Origin: Pukyongia salina
GTDB lineage: Bacteria > Bacteroidota > Bacteroidia > Flavobacteriales > Flavobacteriaceae
DNA: 64,000 bases
Direction: 5' to 3'
Assembly (NCBI RefSeq): GCF_002966125.1
Contig: NZ_CP027062.1
Location: forward strand, 930,001 to 994,000
The notes below the pieces were generated by a model. That model was given only the letters and a program-made list of their open reading frames with translations, did not search any database and was not told where the DNA came from. Shown here piece by piece: positions 61,129-64,000 of the stretch (position 1 is the first letter of the stretch; the number at the start of each line of letters is the position of its first letter). The position numbers and the translations under genes are program-made.

Positions 61129-64000
61129 ATGAGCGAGACAGCGTCGAAAAACAGAGGGTATATCCAGAAAAAGGATAAAGGCAGTGGGATGTACGAAAAC
61201 CTGCATCTACAGGGAGTAAAGCTCCTTCAGGATCTGTCTGGAGCAAACTGGACCGATTATAATGAGCATGATCCCGGGGTGACCATTCTGGAAAATATCG
61301 CCTTTACTCTTACCAGTCTCGCTTACAAAACCGAATTTCCAATCGAAGATATTCTAACAGAGTCTAAAGGAAGTGAACTTGCCTCTGGAGATAATGGTTT
61401 TTTTATTCCTTCGGAAATACTTACAACCAGCCCAGTAACCTCTTTAGACTATAGAAAGCTTTTCATTGATGGGATATCTAATATTAAAAATGTTTGGATC
61501 GTCCCTGTGGAGGATTCAGAAAAAAACACAGAAGCTAATAAGCCTAGTGGTATTAAGGGGTTGTACGAAATTCAGGTACAACTTCATGAAATGGACGACG
61601 ACGCTTCTAAGAAAGAGGAAGAAATAAAGAGGGTAAAAGCAGCCGTATTAGAACTTTTCAGAAAAAATAGAAATCTGTGTGAAGAGCTGGCGGAAGTGAC
61701 AATTCTTGAAGATGTGAATCTGCAGATGGAACTGAATTTAACACTCGAATCGCATACATCTGGTGAAGAGGTCCTGGCTCGTATCTTTTACAAGATCAAT
61801 GATCATTTATCACACGAAGTAAAATTTTATTCACTATGGGAATATGAGGAAGAAAATGAAAAAGCAAATAAAGATTCGGCAACGGGAAAAGAAAGAACCA
61901 TTAACACCATTTTCAACGGCCCGGTTCTAAAAAATGGCTTTATTCCCGATCATCAACTCTCTGAACGAACCAAGGTGATAGATCCTGTACAGATCATGAA
62001 CTTGATCGGCAAAGAACCTGGCGTGATAAGCGTAGACAAATTAAAAATCGTTGTAATAGATTCTGAAGGCAAAACGTATGATAGTGCCCAAGGAAAATCA
62101 CTAATTCTTGACAATACAAAACAGGTGCCGGTTCTCAAGGTGCCTGAAACGAGTGAAAAATTGATCTATACAATCGACGGTATCGAATTCAGACCAAATA
62201 TCCATTTAATCGAGTACAATTTATCCTATATCACGGCTAAAGAATACGGCAGTTTCAAAGCTGTTTCACAGCAAATGAATACCATCGAAATACCGGAAGG
62301 AACCCCCAGGAACTTATCTGATTTCTTTCCAATGCGTGAACAATTCCCAGGTACCTACGGGATAGGAGAATATGGTCTCGCGTCTAACCTTCCACCACAA
62401 CGATATGCGCAAGCCAAACAGCTAAAGGCCTTTCTCTTACCTATGGAGCAATGCATGCAGAATTTCCTCGCTCAGTTAACAAATTTGTATTCCCTGTATG
62501 ATGTAGAAAGTGAGGAGGCTCGATCCTATTTTTATAAGCCGTTGGCCGATATGATGGAATTAAGTGAACTTATTCATACCCATGAATCTTCAGATATGAA
62601 AGAGATGGAAGAGAAATGGGAGAGCATTTTACAATCACTAAACGATAAACAGGATTGTAAACATTTGGATCGCATGCATAGGCTAACAAACCACTTACTC
62701 ATGAGATTTGGTGAAAGCTTTTATCCTAAAATGCTCAAGAATATAAACATCAATGCCTTTGGAAAAGAGGCCGATAATAGCAGGGCAGACTTACAGCTAC
62801 TGAACTATAAAAAGAAACTCCTCGCTAATTACGGTTCGTTGAGCTATAACAGGTTTAGAGGCATTAATTATTCTGAAACCAATAATCCTTCCGTCTTTAA
62901 AACACAGCCGGCACTCATAGAAAAGCTGGCCATTCTAATGGGAATAGAAAACAGGGAACTAAGGCTTGTTTCTGAAGTGATCAAGGATTCGGGTGTAAGA
63001 GTGGTACGAAGTGATACAGAATTTGAAACCTTTCAGGTTGTTTATGAAGAGGAAGGTGAAGAGATCGATATAGAAGGAACCGTAAGTATCGAATCCCCGA
63101 AGGATGATCTCGCATTAGGGTTTAGGTTTCCCGGAAATACGGAAACCATTTTCGACGATATCTTAAGGAACGGCGCGAAAAAAGAGAATTACCAAATAAA
63201 GGAGGTCTTCAGAGGTAATACTAAATTGTATGAAGTTCAATTTGCTAAAGAAAACAAACAGGTCGTTGTACACAGAGCGAATACGAGGAAAGATGCCATC
63301 AAGGCAGTAGAACGAGCAACAGTAAAACTGCAAAAACTGGGCACGGATAGCGAAGCCCTGTTTTTGGTTGAACATTTACAACTTTTACCCCCGCTTGAAG
63401 AGAAAAATTTTGGGTTTTCTTTCTCAATACGTTTAGAACGTGGCAAGACCATATCGTTTGAGCAGGCCACAACAGAAACATTGGTTAACCGCAACAAGAA
63501 TTTGAACCTAATTTTTGAGAATGAAACACAATTAAAAGTAGACCATATTCAAAAAGGAGATGCTTATATAATTAGACTTGGCCTAGAGTCTAACAAAACG
63601 CTTGCATATAGTACAATGGAGTTTGCAGACATGGATTCGGTAATATGTGAGATCGAAGCATTGAGAAATTTGATCGATTGTGGTTACTTTAATTTAAGCG
63701 TGAGGAAGCTAAAGAACTTTGCATACTACGGAAAGAATAAAGTAGACGAAGATTTCTATTCCTTCCAAATGAGCCTTGTGTTACCATCCTGGCCGGCCCG
63801 ATTTCAATTATCGAGTTTCAGGTCTAAGTTTGAAGGTATTCTATTAGAAAACTCCCCTGCACATATAGTGTCGCATTGTTTTTGGGTGGACTATCCACGA
63901 CTATACCAGTTTGAGCACACATATTTCGACTGGCTGAAATGTGGAGCATCCAATCCTGAAAAATCAAAGCTTTCATTCACTCTAATTCGCCTCCTGAAAG
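61129..64000 (+). CDS. Large baseplate protein 2 (Pvc12-like), cut by the window end
   Basis: ATG at 61129, eight bases after the fibre-like gene, opens a frame that stays free of stops to the last base of the window (957 codons visible). NWTDYNEHDPGVTILENIAF at about residues 43-62 is the motif shared by eCIS baseplate J-like proteins (Pvc12/Alg12); SDFFPMREQFPGTYGIGEYG follows near 400-425. Near the window end SPAHIVSHCFWVDYPRLYQF plus EHTYFDWLKCG is the family's C-terminal motif. The region 660-870 carries extra alpha-beta elements (YQIKEVFRGNTKLYEVQFAK). The C-terminus is missing. Confidence 0.88.
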   Translation, partial: MSETASKNRGYIQKKDKGSGMYENLHLQGVKLLQDLSGANWTDYNEHDPGVTILENIAFTLTSLAYKTEFPIEDILTESKGSELASGDNGFFIPSEILTTSPVTSLDYRKLFIDGISNIKNVWIVPVEDSEKNTEANKPSGIKGLYEIQVQLHEMDDDASKKEEEIKRVKAAVLELFRKNRNLCEELAEVTILEDVNLQMELNLTLESHTSGEEVLARIFYKINDHLSHEVKFYSLWEYEEENEKANKDSATGKERTINTIFNGPVLKNGFIPDHQLSERTKVIDPVQIMNLIGKEPGVISVDKLKIVVIDSEGKTYDSAQGKSLILDNTKQVPVLKVPETSEKLIYTIDGIEFRPNIHLIEYNLSYITAKEYGSFKAVSQQMNTIEIPEGTPRNLSDFFPMREQFPGTYGIGEYGLASNLPPQRYAQAKQLKAFLLPMEQCMQNFLAQLTNLYSLYDVESEEARSYFYKPLADMMELSELIHTHESSDMKEMEEKWESILQSLNDKQDCKHLDRMHRLTNHLLMRFGESFYPKMLKNININAFGKEADNSRADLQLLNYKKKLLANYGSLSYNRFRGINYSETNNPSVFKTQPALIEKLAILMGIENRELRLVSEVIKDSGVRVVRSDTEFETFQVVYEEEGEEIDIEGTVSIESPKDDLALGFRFPGNTETIFDDILRNGAKKENYQIKEVFRGNTKLYEVQFAKENKQVVVHRANTRKDAIKAVERATVKLQKLGTDSEALFLVEHLQLLPPLEEKNFGFSFSIRLERGKTISFEQATTETLVNRNKNLNLIFENETQLKVDHIQKGDAYIIRLGLESNKTLAYSTMEFADMDSVICEIEALRNLIDCGYFNLSVRKLKNFAYYGKNKVDEDFYSFQMSLVLPSWPARFQLSSFRSKFEGILLENSPAHIVSHCFWVDYPRLYQFEHTYFDWLKCGASNPEKSKLSFTLIRLLK

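Noticed and set aside
1-64000. CRISPR arrays, rRNA, tRNA, integrases, transposases and att sites
   Set aside because: I looked for regularly spaced repeats, conserved RNA segments and recombinase motifs and saw none; the CIS locus shows no flanking tRNA or integrase inside the window.

Overview
The window is chromosomal DNA from a member of the Bacteroidota, most likely a marine Flavobacteriaceae. This rests on lineage-typical families (DUF6090, DUF4286, DUF4199, DUF6428, DUF1501 with a C-terminal T9SS-like sorting domain, an OlsF-like ornithine-lipid synthase), on promoters of the type TTTG-N18/19-TAnnTTTG, and on the near absence of Shine-Dalgarno sequences. No rRNA, tRNA, CRISPR array, transposase or integrase was seen.

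Layout. 1-8.8 kb: end of a TPR gene, DUF6090, DUF4286, an OmpA/PD40 protein on the minus strand, then the tight run rsmA-mgtE-thioesterase-cupin-dehydrogenase, a membrane LuxR-type regulator and small families (DUF4199, DUF1801, VOC). 8.9-11.9 kb: two TM2-domain paralogues, then a compact arsenic-type operon (ArsR, DUF6428, a GNAT-ArsC fusion, DUF1304) behind a 20-bp palindromic operator and without an arsenite exporter. 12.1-14.6 kb: an SGNH-like protein paired with an MBOAT O-acyltransferase. 14.6-20.1 kb: small or poorly known proteins, including a 38-residue membrane peptide and a PqqB-like MBL hydrolase. 20.1-24.8 kb: OlsF-like acyltransferase, aspartate kinase, GNAT, and divergent fbp. 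24.9-28.3 kb: a probable signalling cassette with a coiled-coil protein, a longin/roadblock-like protein, a Ras-like GTPase and a soluble histidine kinase whose receiver domain lacks its phosphoacceptor Asp. 28.3-43.7 kb: TerB, parvulin PPIase, TspO-like membrane protein, PLP enzyme, mfd, YraN, LD-carboxypeptidase, DUF1800/DUF1501 pair, metG, a CoA-transferase and a TPR protein.

43.7-44.66 kb is an AT-rich control region. It holds two predicted minus-strand microgenes (35 and 38 codons), each with its own promoter and intrinsic terminator, a pair of 11-bp direct repeats, and a terminator-like hairpin just before the next operon.

44.66-64 kb (continuing past the edge) is an extracellular contractile injection system (eCIS, PVC/Afp/AlgoCIS-like). 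The order is GH18-like hydrolase with C-terminal membrane helices, a two-helix membrane protein, a DUF4255 (Pvc16-like) terminator protein, an unknown beta-rich protein, sheath 1, tube 1, sheath 2, tube 2, tube 3, DUF5908, LysM protein, VgrG-like spike, gp25, a large baseplate protein, a fibre-like protein, and a second large baseplate protein cut by the window end. Unusual points are the membrane-anchored GH18/2-TM pair at the head, about six phage-fibre-like repeats inserted in sheath 1, two tube genes encoding identical proteins, and no PAAR or AAA+ ATPase gene within the window.
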